Assembly (NCBI GenBank): GCA_964644695.1
Contig: CAZXWN010000016.1
Location: 1-57,238 of the forward strand
DNA from: CAZXWN01 sp964644695 [NCBI: uncultured bacterium]
GTDB lineage: Bacteria > UBP4 > UBA4092
DNA: 57,238 nucleotides
Direction: 5' to 3'
Numbering within the stretch: the first letter of the stretch is position 1; each line of letters opens with the position of its first letter. The notes beneath the pieces are model-generated. The model had not been told where the DNA came from. It saw nothing but the letters and a program-made list of their open reading frames with translations, and did no database searches. Made by a program: the position numbers and the translations under genes. Shown piece by piece: positions 36,215 to 44,920 of this stretch.

Positions 36215-37273
36215 ATGCAATTAAGAAGAACTATCAGTATTTGTTTGGCTATTTTAGGGATTGCCAGCTTATCTTTGGCTCAACCCAAACCTAAAGTTCC
36301 TGTAAATTTCATCTATACCGAAGGTGAAACCGCAAAGGTTAAAGTCAATGTCATTGGAGATGGCACTTTAAAATTTGCGACGAATGACCCCAATTTGAAA
36401 TCAATGGGATTAGACTCAGCTATCCCGGTTAATTTGAGTGTTGGGATGCTTGCTGAAGTATCCACACTGTCTGTTACCCCGGATGGAACAGGGACTTTCA
36501 ATCTTGCCTTAAAAAACCCAGACATCAATGTAAATGTACTGGGACAGCGTATCCAGATGACAGAAAAGGGCGGGGAATTCAAAACTTTTCTAAACGGGAA
36601 AGAAATGGACACCAGAGGGTCCGACTCAACCAAAGCTGCGACTCCCAATCCTTTCAAGGATGCCGTCATGCAGTTCACCGTAGATTCTAAAGGCAAAGTT
36701 CTTAATTATGAAAACTCCATGTATAAAGAATTAGAGAAAGATCCCGCCTTTAGTGACCTCCAGAGTCAAATGAAAAATTACATGATGAAAATGAACCGTC
36801 GTTTCATCCCGATGGATGAAATCGGTATTGGGGATACATGGGCAGACACCACCCGATTTGAGGATATCCCACTGCCGATAAAATTCTCAAAACCACTGCA
36901 AATTATCACCAAGTATCAAGTTAAAGATATAAAAGATGTGAATGGTGAAAAAGTAGCCGTCATTGATTACAAGACGAAAAATGATTTTACCGGAACATCC
37001 ATGAGCTTTGATTTCTCCAAATTCGGAAAATCAGCCGGTGCCATGGCTCCCATGCCCATGAATGGTGATTTAAAATTCACCTTCAAAAAAGCCGCATTTG
37101 AACAAAGCGGCCAAATGCAAGTCGGCTTAGGTAAATCTCGAGTCGCAAAAATCAGCCAGCAAATCATTGCCGATTTTGTTATCGGTATTGACATGAACAT
37201 TATGGATAAACCCATGAACATGGATATCCAGGCCAAGGGAAAAATGCTGGTCTTAATCGAAAACCAGAACTAA
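36215..37273 (+). CDS. Exported protein, DUF6263-like
   Basis: I start at the ATG at 36215 (MQLRRTISICLAILGI; 352 residues), preceded by GGAGG. An in-frame GTG at 36179 lies before the ribosome site and is unlikely. The signal peptide ends near SLSLAQ. The mature part is rich in alternating strands and Met residues and has no catalytic motif. The layout (a mid-protein GDTWADTTRF and a later FTFKKAAFEQSGQM) resembles DUF6263 proteins of unknown function. It ends at a strong bidirectional terminator. Confidence 0.7.
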   Translation: MQLRRTISICLAILGIASLSLAQPKPKVPVNFIYTEGETAKVKVNVIGDGTLKFATNDPNLKSMGLDSAIPVNLSVGMLAEVSTLSVTPDGTGTFNLALKNPDINVNVLGQRIQMTEKGGEFKTFLNGKEMDTRGSDSTKAATPNPFKDAVMQFTVDSKGKVLNYENSMYKELEKDPAFSDLQSQMKNYMMKMNRRFIPMDEIGIGDTWADTTRFEDIPLPIKFSKPLQIITKYQVKDIKDVNGEKVAVIDYKTKNDFTGTSMSFDFSKFGKSAGAMAPMPMNGDLKFTFKKAAFEQSGQMQVGLGKSRVAKISQQIIADFVIGIDMNIMDKPMNMDIQAKGKMLVLIENQN

Positions 37274-37290
37274 ACACGGTCAACGATACA

Positions 37291-37327
37291 AAAAACCGGG
37301 ATTCAGTTCAACTGAATCCCGGTTTTA
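37291..37327. terminator. Bidirectional terminator between convergent genes
   Basis: AAAACCGGGATTCAGT pairs perfectly with ACTGAATCCCGGTTTT around a three-base loop (37308-37310). A-runs and T-runs lie on both sides, so it can serve both the exported-protein gene and the Na/Pi gene. Confidence 0.92.
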
Positions 37328-37351
37328 TTTATGCCAAAAGTCTTTATGTTT

Positions 37352-37400
37352 AACGAACAAACCACGGACCTGCTCCGAGCAGCTCCGTGAATGATTCAGT
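37352..37400 (+). repeat. Dispersed hairpin repeat, copy 3
   Basis: It reads AACGAACAA, CCACGGA, CCTGCTCCGAGCAGC, TCCGTG, AATG. Besides the CACGGA/TCCGTG stem, CTGCTC/GAGCAG forms an inner stem. It lies between the terminator at 37291-37327 and the convergent Na/Pi gene. Confidence 0.6.
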
Positions 37401-37436
37401 AAAGGGTAAGAATCAAACTCTGGCTTTGGGGGTATA

Positions 37437-39062
37437 TTAATGGGTGTTTTCGCCGATAACGGCTCGTGCAATCGACGCCGTATGAGAATCAATCATTCGG
37501 AGGTTCGTAAGAAGGTCCAGATGGATTTCACTGGTCTCAATGGATTCCGCAAGCCCCTGGCGTAACCGTTCAATATGTTTTAGACGGTAAACCCGTTCCT
37601 GCTGAGAATTGGCTTGTTTATTATGTACGACTTGTCGGGCCAAATCTTTATCATTATTTGCAAAAGCCGTAATGGCCATCCGGTAATTGGAAAAGACCTG
37701 TTGATAAAGATCCATAATATCGTTCCAACCTGGCTCAGAAAATCTTCCACCCAACTGTTTTTTCTTTTGGGCAATTCCCATAATATTCTTTGAAACCAAG
37801 TCAGCTGTATTTTCCAGTCGGGTGGCAATAGTCAAAATTCCCACCTGACGGTGTGCCTGACTCGTTGTTAAGGGCCGATCTGAACCCACCTGAATCAAAT
37901 AATGTTTAATGGCTTCTTCCAACGTATCCACTTTTTCTTCCAAGGAAAATATTTCTTTGAATAATTTGTCCGTGGGTTGTGTAAAACACTCAGGGATATT
38001 TCGGAGGATTCGTTCGACAGCATTGGCCAGTCGAAGGGTTTCCCGAACAGATTCGCCTAAGGCAACGCTCGGATTCTCAATAAACATATCATCCAGAAAC
38101 CGGGGCTGGTTATCATCTGCCTTTTCAGATTTATCTGGAACCAGTATCCGGCCTGCTTTTGCCAGTAGGCCCGTCATAGGCAGGAAAACAAGCGCCGTAA
38201 TCACATTAAACAAAGTGTGAGCATTGGCCACCTGACGACCAACATCACTGGAGGTTTGAGCTATCAGCCAGCTGAACTGCTGTAAGAAGATGGCAAAAAA
38301 CAGAACCCCGGCACTTTTTACAATCAGGTTAGCAATGGCTAATCGGCGAGCATCCTGATGTTTACCCAGAGAAGAAACCAAAGCGGTTGCCGTAATACCC
38401 AGATTGGCACCCAATATCAACGGCATCGTCTGAGGTAATGTCATTAACCCATTTAACGCGAAGACTAACGCCAAACCCACGGTCACAGCACTGTTTTGCG
38501 CCATGGCAGTAAATAGGGCCGCAATCATAATTGTATATAAGGGGGTTTGGTTAAAAGCCTGAAGGACTTCTTGAAATAAGGCATTTGACGCTAAAGGTTT
38601 CAGCGCTGTGGACATGACGGATAACGCATAAAATACAAACCCGATTCCCAGGATAACACTACCCACCGAACTAACGGGACGATATCGAGTGACAAGTCGA
38701 GCTAGAATTCCAATAATTATCAATAAAGGCGCATAAGCAAAGACATTGAATGCGATGAGTTGGACAGCGACGGTGCCTCCAATATTCACGCCTAATAGGA
38801 GGGCTATTCCGGTAGCCAGAGTAATGATTCCGGCATTTACCAGGGTGACAATAAGGACAGCCGTTACACTGGAGGATTGGAGGACTCCTGTCAGTGTAAT
38901 GCCTGCCAGAAGACCTTTGAAAGGATTAGAAGTGAATCGGGATAAAGATTTCCGGAACCGAGGTCCAGCAATCGATTGGAGTTCATCTCCCACCAATTGT
39001 GCACCAAAGAGCATCAGGCACAGTCCGGCAATAAGTTGAATTAATGGCAGGTATCCCTGCAT
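37437..39062 (-). CDS. Na/Pi cotransporter family protein with PhoU-like C-terminus
   Basis: This 541-residue protein has about eight to nine helices in the first 310 residues and then a helical PhoU-like cytoplasmic domain. The two inverted QSSS-type repeats are visible as GVLQSSSVTAVLIVTLV and, in variant form, AMAQNSAVTVGLALVF, with GVNIGGTVAVQLIAF. It likely imports phosphate, or acts as a PhoU-coupled phosphate sensor. A strong AGGAGGT ribosome site precedes the ATG, and a TATAAT sits at 39108-39103. Its promoter region is back to back with that of lpdA. Confidence 0.9.
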   Translation of the reverse strand: MQGYLPLIQLIAGLCLMLFGAQLVGDELQSIAGPRFRKSLSRFTSNPFKGLLAGITLTGVLQSSSVTAVLIVTLVNAGIITLATGIALLLGVNIGGTVAVQLIAFNVFAYAPLLIIIGILARLVTRYRPVSSVGSVILGIGFVFYALSVMSTALKPLASNALFQEVLQAFNQTPLYTIMIAALFTAMAQNSAVTVGLALVFALNGLMTLPQTMPLILGANLGITATALVSSLGKHQDARRLAIANLIVKSAGVLFFAIFLQQFSWLIAQTSSDVGRQVANAHTLFNVITALVFLPMTGLLAKAGRILVPDKSEKADDNQPRFLDDMFIENPSVALGESVRETLRLANAVERILRNIPECFTQPTDKLFKEIFSLEEKVDTLEEAIKHYLIQVGSDRPLTTSQAHRQVGILTIATRLENTADLVSKNIMGIAQKKKQLGGRFSEPGWNDIMDLYQQVFSNYRMAITAFANNDKDLARQVVHNKQANSQQERVYRLKHIERLRQGLAESIETSEIHLDLLTNLRMIDSHTASIARAVIGENTH

Positions 39063-39125
39063 ATTATCCCGACCTCCTTTCCCGATAAAAGGGTAAACAA
39101 TTATTATACTATTATTAACACAGAT

Positions 39126-39155
39126 TTAACACAAATCCCGTTGTAGAATTACAAT
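39126..39155 (+). promoter_or_regulatory. Promoter of lpdA
   Basis: TTAACA (39126-39131), an 18-base spacer and TACAAT (39150-39155). The ribosome site AAGGAG follows about 8 bases later, so the leader is very short. Confidence 0.55.
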
Positions 39156-39177
39156 AGTTCAGTAAGGAGTGTTTGTT

Positions 39178-40587
39178 ATGACTCATAATGATGTTCCACA
39201 TTACGACATAGCTATTCTGGGTGGCGGACCTGCCGGATACACGGGAGCTATTCGGGGAGCACAGTTAGGACGCAAAGTCTGTTTGATTGAAAAAGAACAG
39301 TTGGGTGGAACCTGTTTGTGGAAAGGATGTATCCCCAGCAAAGCCTATCTAAACGCATCAGAATTATTATATAAAGCCCAACATTCATCGGATTTTGGAA
39401 TACATATTGAGGGACAGGTAACCGCTGATTTTAATGCTATTTTCAATCGGAAGGAAAATATTGTTTCTCTGTTGAATAATGGAATCAAATCCTTATTAAA
39501 GAGTCAGGGCGTTACCGTCATATATGGAACAGGGTCGCTTCGAAATAGCAGAACCCTTGAGATAAAAACAGGTAACAACTCATCCCAGCTCATTACGGCT
39601 GACAACATTCTGTTATGTACCGGTTCCCGCCCCGCGTCTCTGGCCGACCTTCCTGCAGATGGGGAAACGATACTCTCCACAGATCAATTTTTCCAATTAA
39701 AAAAGCTCCCCGAATCCATTCTGATTCTGGGAGCGGGATATACAGGTTGTGAGACGGCCTTTACGCTGTCCGAGTTAGGGGTTGATGTAACCCTGGTGGA
39801 AATGATGCCCCTGCCATTACCGGGAGCGGATATTGATATTTCCACCTTATTGGCGCGTCAATTTCGAAAGCGAAAAATCCGTCTTTTGACGGATACCCGA
39901 CTGCTATCCTTTGACAGAATGAATCCGGGTATACGGGCCCATTTTTCCAAAGGCGACCCCATTATCGTCAATCAAATCCTGATAGGAATCGGCCGGGCGC
40001 TCAATACGGAAAATATGGGATTTCAGGATGCAGGCCTTGGAATGGGCCCAAAGGGACAAGTCATTGTCAATGAAAAGATGCAAACCAATATCCCTGGGAT
40101 TTATGCGGCAGGCGATATAGTCGGCAAGATGATGCTGGCGCATGTTGCATCTAAACAGGCGCTTATCGCTGTTGAAAACATGTGTGGGCACAACAGAGAA
40201 ATGAAATATCATGCGATTCCCTCCTGCACCTTTACGCATCCACCGATTGCATCTGTCGGCCTCACCCAGCAGGATTGTGAACAACAAAAAATCCCCATCC
40301 GGACAGGTCGATTCCAGGTCAGGACTTTAGCTGCTTATCAGGTGGCTGGGGAGCTGGATGGATTGGTTAAGGTTATTGCAAAGGAATCAACCGGACAGAT
40401 ACTGGGAATTCATCTGATGGGGAAAAATGTTGCAGAGATGCTGGGTGAGTGTGTACTTGCTGTCAAAAATGAAATGATAGACAAAGACTTTGCTGAACAT
40501 GTTAGAGCGCATCCCACCATGGCCGAAGCTATTCAGGAAGCCGTAGAGGATTCCTTCGGCTTATCCATTCATACACCAAAGAAATAA
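39178..40587 (+). CDS. lpdA: Dihydrolipoyl dehydrogenase
   Basis: I start at the ATG at 39178, eight bases after AAGGAGT, giving 469 residues; an in-frame GTG at 39169 overlaps that site. The FAD motif GGGPAG is followed by the redox disulfide GGTCLWKGCIPSK (Cys46, Cys51). The NAD motif is ILGAGYTGCETAF, the second FAD site is IYAAGDIVGK, and the dimer-domain base is His445 in RAHPTMAEA with Glu450. It reoxidises lipoyl groups of 2-oxoacid dehydrogenases or the glycine cleavage system. No E1/E2 genes are adjacent, so its partner complex is unknown. Confidence 0.93.
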   Translation: MTHNDVPHYDIAILGGGPAGYTGAIRGAQLGRKVCLIEKEQLGGTCLWKGCIPSKAYLNASELLYKAQHSSDFGIHIEGQVTADFNAIFNRKENIVSLLNNGIKSLLKSQGVTVIYGTGSLRNSRTLEIKTGNNSSQLITADNILLCTGSRPASLADLPADGETILSTDQFFQLKKLPESILILGAGYTGCETAFTLSELGVDVTLVEMMPLPLPGADIDISTLLARQFRKRKIRLLTDTRLLSFDRMNPGIRAHFSKGDPIIVNQILIGIGRALNTENMGFQDAGLGMGPKGQVIVNEKMQTNIPGIYAAGDIVGKMMLAHVASKQALIAVENMCGHNREMKYHAIPSCTFTHPPIASVGLTQQDCEQQKIPIRTGRFQVRTLAAYQVAGELDGLVKVIAKESTGQILGIHLMGKNVAEMLGECVLAVKNEMIDKDFAEHVRAHPTMAEAIQEAVEDSFGLSIHTPKK

Positions 40588-40600
40588 GAGATAATAAATT

Positions 40601-41071
40601 ATGAAATGGACAACTGAAGTTACTTTTGATCTTCCAATTGAATTAGTCTGGCATTACATTAACCAGCAAATCTCTTCACTAAGACTGACACCTCGGATTC
40701 GGGTGGACGGGTCCCATTTATCCCTTATTCCCCAGAAATCATTCATCCTGGCAAAACATCCATTGGAACTTTCTAACTATTCAGATATTGTTCTTATCCC
40801 AATCTCGGATAACTCCACTTCCTGCAAATTAACATTTCAACTCACTCATCTGATTATCTTCCTGACTGTTTTCGTCGGTATCTTTATTGTCTTTCTGGCA
40901 ACCTTCCTCAGCATTATTCAAGAGGCGTCCTGGTTCTCAGCCTTTCTCTCATTGGGACCGACATTGCTGCTAATCATGGGTGCAATGACTCTCTTGATAT
41001 TGGGAGTTAAGTGGACGATTGAACTTTGGCTGAAGAAAATTTCAGACCAAATAAAAAACCTCGTACCTTGA
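40601..41071 (+). CDS. Small membrane protein, unknown (possible SRPBCC-like N-terminus)
   Basis: I do not recognise the family. The 156-residue protein has a soluble N-terminal part (about 1-85) with a start like that of SRPBCC/START-fold proteins (FDLPIELVWHYI). Two hydrophobic segments (about 87-110 and 120-142) and a short basic tail follow. It begins 13 bases after lpdA and probably shares its transcript. Its last codons and stop lie inside the left arm of the terminator at 41053-41088. Confidence 0.6.
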   Translation: MKWTTEVTFDLPIELVWHYINQQISSLRLTPRIRVDGSHLSLIPQKSFILAKHPLELSNYSDIVLIPISDNSTSCKLTFQLTHLIIFLTVFVGIFIVFLATFLSIIQEASWFSAFLSLGPTLLLIMGAMTLLILGVKWTIELWLKKISDQIKNLVP

Positions 41072-41088
41072 AAGGTACGAGGTTTTTT
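41053..41088. terminator. Bidirectional terminator overlapping the end of a coding region
   Basis: AAAAAACCTCGTACCTT pairs perfectly with AAGGTACGAGGTTTTTT around a two-base GA. The TGA stop of the upstream gene is at the loop. It can also end the minus-strand ribosomal transcript, whose last gene stops at 41104. Confidence 0.93.
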
Positions 41089-41103
41089 GATTTCTTTTAC
41101 CGA

Positions 41104-41346
41104 TTATTCATCGGCTTTTAAAAGCAAGGCAATTACAATCGAAACATAACCTAAAATAATCAGGAATGGTGCCACAATTCCTTGCCAGTTACGTCCATAA
41201 GCATCCACATAGGGCATTAAGAAGAACCCTAAAACAATGCCTACTAAGCCGGCAGTGAAGATAAACTTCTTCAGAAAGAGTCGTGACCCCTTCTGAGCTG
41301 TTAAACTACTTTGATTCGGTTGCACTGGCTGAGGCTTGCTTTCCAC
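41104..41346 (-). CDS. Small two-helix membrane protein at the end of the alpha operon, unknown
   Basis: This 80-residue frame begins at a GTG inside the 3' end of rplQ and overlaps it by 41 bases in another frame. AGAGGTG and GAAGG lie just upstream, and the overlap suggests translational coupling. A polar Gln/Ser-rich N-terminus is followed by two hydrophobic helices separated by the short loop DAYGRNWQG. It is unlike any ribosomal protein. The terminator follows directly. A later internal start is possible. Confidence 0.6.
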   Translation of the reverse strand: MESKPQPVQPNQSSLTAQKGSRLFLKKFIFTAGLVGIVLGFFLMPYVDAYGRNWQGIVAPFLIILGYVSIVIALLLKADE

Positions 41347-41758
41347 TTGCCTTCACCTCTTCTTTAGCGGTTTTATCGGCCGGAATTTCTTTGATTTTTT
41401 CGGGAGCATCCACTAATTCAAGACAGGCTTTCATCGCCGCATCTCCGGGACGGAATCCCATTTTAATCACCCGGGTATAACCGCCATTACGGTTGGCATA
41501 ACGCGGAGCAATTTCATCAAACAATCGCTTCACAACCGTCTCAGACCGGACAGTCTGAGCTACAATTCGGCGATGATGCAAATCATTTTTCTTGGCATGG
41601 GTTATGAGTTTCTCAGCAATCGGACGCAGGACCTTAGCCTTAGTTTCGGTGGTCACAATGCGATCATGTTCAAACAGGGCTGTAACCATATTCCGGAATA
41701 AGGCAATCCGGTGGGAAGTGGTCCGACCCAACTTTTTTCCAGCTACTCGATGGCGCAT
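41306..41758 (-). CDS. rplQ: 50S ribosomal protein L17
   Basis: This 150-residue protein starts [17 protein letters not shown], the invariant L17 N-terminus, with [19 protein letters not shown] and [17 protein letters not shown]. The conserved core ends near residue 122. A charged Lys/Glu/Ala-rich tail of about 28 residues extends it. It is last of the universal genes in the alpha cluster, and its 3' end overlaps the small membrane gene. Confidence 0.97.
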   Translation of the reverse strand: MRHRVAGKKLGRTTSHRIALFRNMVTALFEHDRIVTTETKAKVLRPIAEKLITHAKKNDLHHRRIVAQTVRSETVVKRLFDEIAPRYANRNGGYTRVIKMGFRPGDAAMKACLELVDAPEKIKEIPADKTAKEEVKASGKQASASATESK

Positions 41759-41826
41759 ATCTCTCTGTAACCTCTTCTTTTCACAATGTCAGTGATGGTT
41801 AGGAAACGAATACATCTGCCGGAAGG

Positions 41827-42849
41827 CTAGATACTGTCGTTTGAATCCCGTTTTACCGGCTGCCCGTTGATGATTTTCATCCCCAGGAACAGGTCCATCT
41901 TTTCCAAGATTTCCTTAATTTCATTCAGTGATTTTTTACCAAAGTTACGGAATTTAAGTAACTCATCTTCACTATAAATAATCAATTCACGAATCGTCTT
42001 GATGTTGGCAGCCTTCAAGCAATTATATGCCCGAACTGACAATTCAAGTTCTTCGATGCTCTTATCAAGCAACGGATGTTGAGTGCCACCAATGGCTGAT
42101 TCGGTAGGAACCTTTTCATCCATCGTCGGAGCAGCATCTTCAATTTCTGAAGAGTCTGTACTTTGAACAAAAACTCGGAAATGCTTGATCAAAAGGCTAG
42201 CGGCTTCACCTAAGGCATCCTGCGGTGAAACACTACCATTTGTCCATATTTCCAAAGTCAGTTTTTCATAATCTGTCCGCTGTTCAACACGGGTATTCTC
42301 AACCAAATATTTAACTCTACGAACAGGAGTATAGATGGCATCAATAGGTAAAACACCAATAATTTGATGAGCCGGTTTATTCTCGTCCGCCGGAACATAT
42401 CCACGGCCTCGTCCTACAGTTAATTCCATCTGCAGTTTGGCGCCAGGACTCAGCGTGGCGATTTCAAGATCAGGATTTATGACAGTTACCATACTGTTTG
42501 ATTGGAAATCAGCAGCTGTCACAACACCTTCCCGATCAACATCAAGAATCAGAGTCTGAGGTTCTTCAACTAAGGAACGCACGACTAAGGACTTCAAATT
42601 AATAACGATGTCCATGGCATCTTCCTTAATTCCCGGAATTGCCGTATTTTCATGCAAAACACCGTCAATCTTAACTGAAGTAACAGAATCTCCTAAAATC
42701 GAGGTCAAAAGGACCCGACGAAGGGAGTTGCCTATCGTAACGCCATACCCTCTTTCCAGAGGTTGGAAAGTAACCTTCCCATATTCCTGTGTCAGAGTTT
42801 CCTCGTCCCACTGAAACTGGTCCGGGATAAGAAATCGCATATTTTCCAT
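41827..42849 (-). CDS. rpoA: RNA polymerase alpha subunit
   Basis: This 340-residue protein has the N-terminal assembly domain (PLERGYGVTIGNSLRRVLL) and the C-terminal DNA- and activator-binding domain (ELELSVRAYNCLKAANI, KSLNEIKEILEKM). The linker carries a Gln/Asp/Glu-rich stretch, and length is near the usual 330. It lies between rpsD and rplQ as in most bacteria. A 141-base gap to rpsD with a hairpin (42919-42944) precedes it. Confidence 0.97.
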   Translation of the reverse strand: MENMRFLIPDQFQWDEETLTQEYGKVTFQPLERGYGVTIGNSLRRVLLTSILGDSVTSVKIDGVLHENTAIPGIKEDAMDIVINLKSLVVRSLVEEPQTLILDVDREGVVTAADFQSNSMVTVINPDLEIATLSPGAKLQMELTVGRGRGYVPADENKPAHQIIGVLPIDAIYTPVRRVKYLVENTRVEQRTDYEKLTLEIWTNGSVSPQDALGEAASLLIKHFRVFVQSTDSSEIEDAAPTMDEKVPTESAIGGTQHPLLDKSIEELELSVRAYNCLKAANIKTIRELIIYSEDELLKFRNFGKKSLNEIKEILEKMDLFLGMKIINGQPVKRDSNDSI

Positions 42850-42918
42850 TCAGTGTCTCCTTTAGTCTCGTGTCACACCGGTTTATAAAACCATTAAGGC
42901 TTATTTTAAATCGCATCC

Positions 42919-42944
42919 AAAAGACGCGGGGGCCGTCGCTTTTT
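42919..42944 (-). promoter_or_regulatory. Hairpin between rpsD and rpoA
   Basis: On the minus strand GACG pairs with CGTC, extended by AAAA/TTTT with a two-base bulge, enclosing a C-rich loop. The descending arm ends in TCTTTT, so it is terminator-like though weak. It lies in an unusually wide gap (42850-42990) for this cluster. Confidence 0.4.
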
Positions 42945-42990
42945 CCAAAGTCTTTTAACAGAATTTGGAATCGCTTAACTAGTGCAACAC

Positions 42991-43617
42991 CTATTTGGAG
43001 TAGAATTCGACGACCAATTGTTCTTGGACATCCAGTGGAATTTGATCACGAGTCGGGACAGATAAAATACTGCCGCTAAACTTCTCAAAATCACAGGATA
43101 ACCAAGCCATTGATTCCCGGGATTTGGCAACTTCCACAGCCTGCACAACACCCGGATTTTTACGACTTTTTTCAGTCACTGCAACGACAGAACCGGGTTT
43201 AACCAAGGCTGACGGAACATTGACTTTTTTGCCATCTACCGTAATGTGTCCGTGCAGTACTAACTGACGGGCCTCAGTTCGGGAAGTAGCAAAACCCATT
43301 CTAAAGACAACATTGTCTAAACGACGTTCCAGAAGTGCCAGTAGATTTGTACCCGTGATGCCACGCATCCGGCTGGCTGCTTCAAAGTAATTACGGAACT
43401 GTTTTTCTAATACACCATAAATAATTTTGATTTTCTGCTTTTCGCGCAGATGAACTCGATAATCTGACGGTTTTACGCGGGAGCGGCCATGCTGACCAGG
43501 AGCATAACTACGCCGTTCAAGGGCGCATTTCTCCGTGTTGCAACGAACGCCTTTTAAAAATAATTTTACGCCTTCCCGGCGGCAAATCCGACAATCAGGA
43601 CCTGTATTCCGTGCCAC
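42991..43617 (-). CDS. rpsD: 30S ribosomal protein S4 (zinc-binding form)
   Basis: This 208-residue primary 16S rRNA-binding protein keeps a complete four-cysteine zinc site at the N-terminus (Cys9, Cys12, Cys26, Cys31) and the S4 RNA-binding domain (LERRLDNVVFRMGFA, ARQLVLHGHITVDGKKV). In many bacteria S4 represses its own operon; the structured gap before rpoA would be a natural place to look for such a site. Confidence 0.97.
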   Translation of the reverse strand: MARNTGPDCRICRREGVKLFLKGVRCNTEKCALERRSYAPGQHGRSRVKPSDYRVHLREKQKIKIIYGVLEKQFRNYFEAASRMRGITGTNLLALLERRLDNVVFRMGFATSRTEARQLVLHGHITVDGKKVNVPSALVKPGSVVAVTEKSRKNPGVVQAVEVAKSRESMAWLSCDFEKFSGSILSVPTRDQIPLDVQEQLVVEFYSK

Positions 43618-43650
43618 AAGTATCCTCCAATAGTTTACTCAGGTAAAAGT

Positions 43651-44034
43651 TTAGATTCTCCGCCGTTTGGGGGGTCTGCACCCGTTATGCGGAATCGGGG
43701 TAACATCCTTAATCATGCTGATATCTAGACCAGCAGCTTGGATAGCACGAATGGCCGATTCACGACCGGCACCCGGCCCCTTGACGAAAACTTCCACTTC
43801 CCGCAAGCCCATATCCATGGCCTTGCGTGCTGCGGCCTCTGCGGTCACTTGAGCAGCAAAAGGAGTGCTCTTTCGAGAACCCTTGAAACCTTGTGTGCCA
43901 GCAGATGCCCAAACCAGCGTGTTTCCTTTCGGATCGCTGATGGTCACAATTGTATTATTAAAAGTGGCCTGAACATGAACAACACCCTTACTAAAACCAA
44001 GGGCTTTCTTTTTACTTACTGTCTTTTTTTCCAT
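43651..44034 (-). CDS. rpsK: 30S ribosomal protein S11
   Basis: This 127-residue protein has the conserved [19 protein letters not shown] segment, [14 protein letters not shown] and the C-terminal [18 protein letters not shown]. It forms part of the 30S platform. The N-terminus is short and lysine-rich. It sits in the standard order between rpsM and rpsD. Confidence 0.97.
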   Translation of the reverse strand: MEKKTVSKKKALGFSKGVVHVQATFNNTIVTISDPKGNTLVWASAGTQGFKGSRKSTPFAAQVTAEAAARKAMDMGLREVEVFVKGPGAGRESAIRAIQAAGLDISMIKDVTPIPHNGCRPPKRRRI

Positions 44035-44096
44035 GCTAGATTAACCCCTTACTGATTTTCGCTCGTAAGTCTGACATTATCATTTCAATATACAGA

Positions 44097-44468
44097 CTAT
44101 TTCTTGCGCTGGGCGCCCACTGTTCTCCGAGGACCCTTACGGGTACGAGAATTTGTGTGCGTGCGCTGGCCACGGACGGGTAGACCCCGGCGATGACGAA
44201 GACCCCGATAACATCCAATATCCATATAACGTTTGATGTTCTGGGTTATTTCACGCCGTAAATCACCTTCCACCTGATAATCCCGAGCGATCAGGTTGTT
44301 AATCCGGGCAATCTCCTCACCGGATAGATCTTTGACTCGACGTTCCGGATCGATGTTGACCTTTTTTAACATTTCCAGGGCAAAGGTTCGGCCAATGCCA
44401 TAGACATAGGTCAGGGAGATACTTATTTTCTTCTCCCGAGGGATGTCGATACCTGCTATGCGTGCCAT
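44097..44468 (-). CDS. rpsM: 30S ribosomal protein S13
   Basis: This 123-residue protein starts [20 protein letters not shown], then [12 protein letters not shown], and the basic tail has [20 protein letters not shown]. It contacts the P-site tRNA and 23S rRNA across the subunit bridge. It directly follows rpmJ. Confidence 0.97.
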   Translation of the reverse strand: MARIAGIDIPREKKISISLTYVYGIGRTFALEMLKKVNIDPERRVKDLSGEEIARINNLIARDYQVEGDLRREITQNIKRYMDIGCYRGLRHRRGLPVRGQRTHTNSRTRKGPRRTVGAQRKK

Positions 44469-44477
44469 AGTTCCTCT

Positions 44478-44591
44478 TTATCCTTGTTTTTGTTTATGAC
44501 GAGGGTTTTCACAAATCACACGGACCTTGCCGTGCCGCCGGATGATTCGGCATTTTTCACATCTTTTTTTAATGGATGACCGTACTTTCAT
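44478..44591 (-). CDS. rpmJ: 50S ribosomal protein L36
   Basis: This short 37-residue frame runs from the ATG at 44591 to TAA. It starts [14 protein letters not shown] and carries the zinc ligands Cys11, Cys14, Cys27 and His32, the last two within [11 protein letters not shown]. This is the zinc-containing L36 form. It lies between infA and rpsM, its usual position. Confidence 0.95.
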   Translation of the reverse strand: MKVRSSIKKRCEKCRIIRRHGKVRVICENPRHKQKQG

Positions 44592-44617
44592 GTTCCATTT
44601 CCTTCTATGATTGCTGG

Positions 44618-44836
44618 TTATTTATTGCGGAAAACAATCCGACCCCGATTCAAGTCGTAAGGGGACAATTGAACCTTCACCTTATCACCAGGTAAAATAC
44701 GAATAAAATGCATTCTCATTTTTCCCGAGACATAGGCGAGTACCACATGTCCATTTTGGAGTTCTACTTGGAACATTGCATTGGGCAGTGGCTCAATTAC
44801 TGTTCCTTCTACTTCGATGGATTCTTGCTTTGCCAT
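44618..44836 (-). CDS. infA: Translation initiation factor IF-1
   Basis: This 72-residue single OB-fold protein ([38 protein letters not shown] type core, ending RGRIVFRNK) has exactly the usual length. It binds the A site of the 30S subunit during initiation. It sits between map and rpmJ. Confidence 0.97.
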   Translation of the reverse strand: MAKQESIEVEGTVIEPLPNAMFQVELQNGHVVLAYVSGKMRMHFIRILPGDKVKVQLSPYDLNRGRIVFRNK

Positions 44837-44920
44837 AAGGTTGAACTATAAAGTTCTACTCTCCTCCACTTGAATGGTGGTCCGGTTAATAACAAATCCT
44901 GCCATTAACCATAATGTTAG

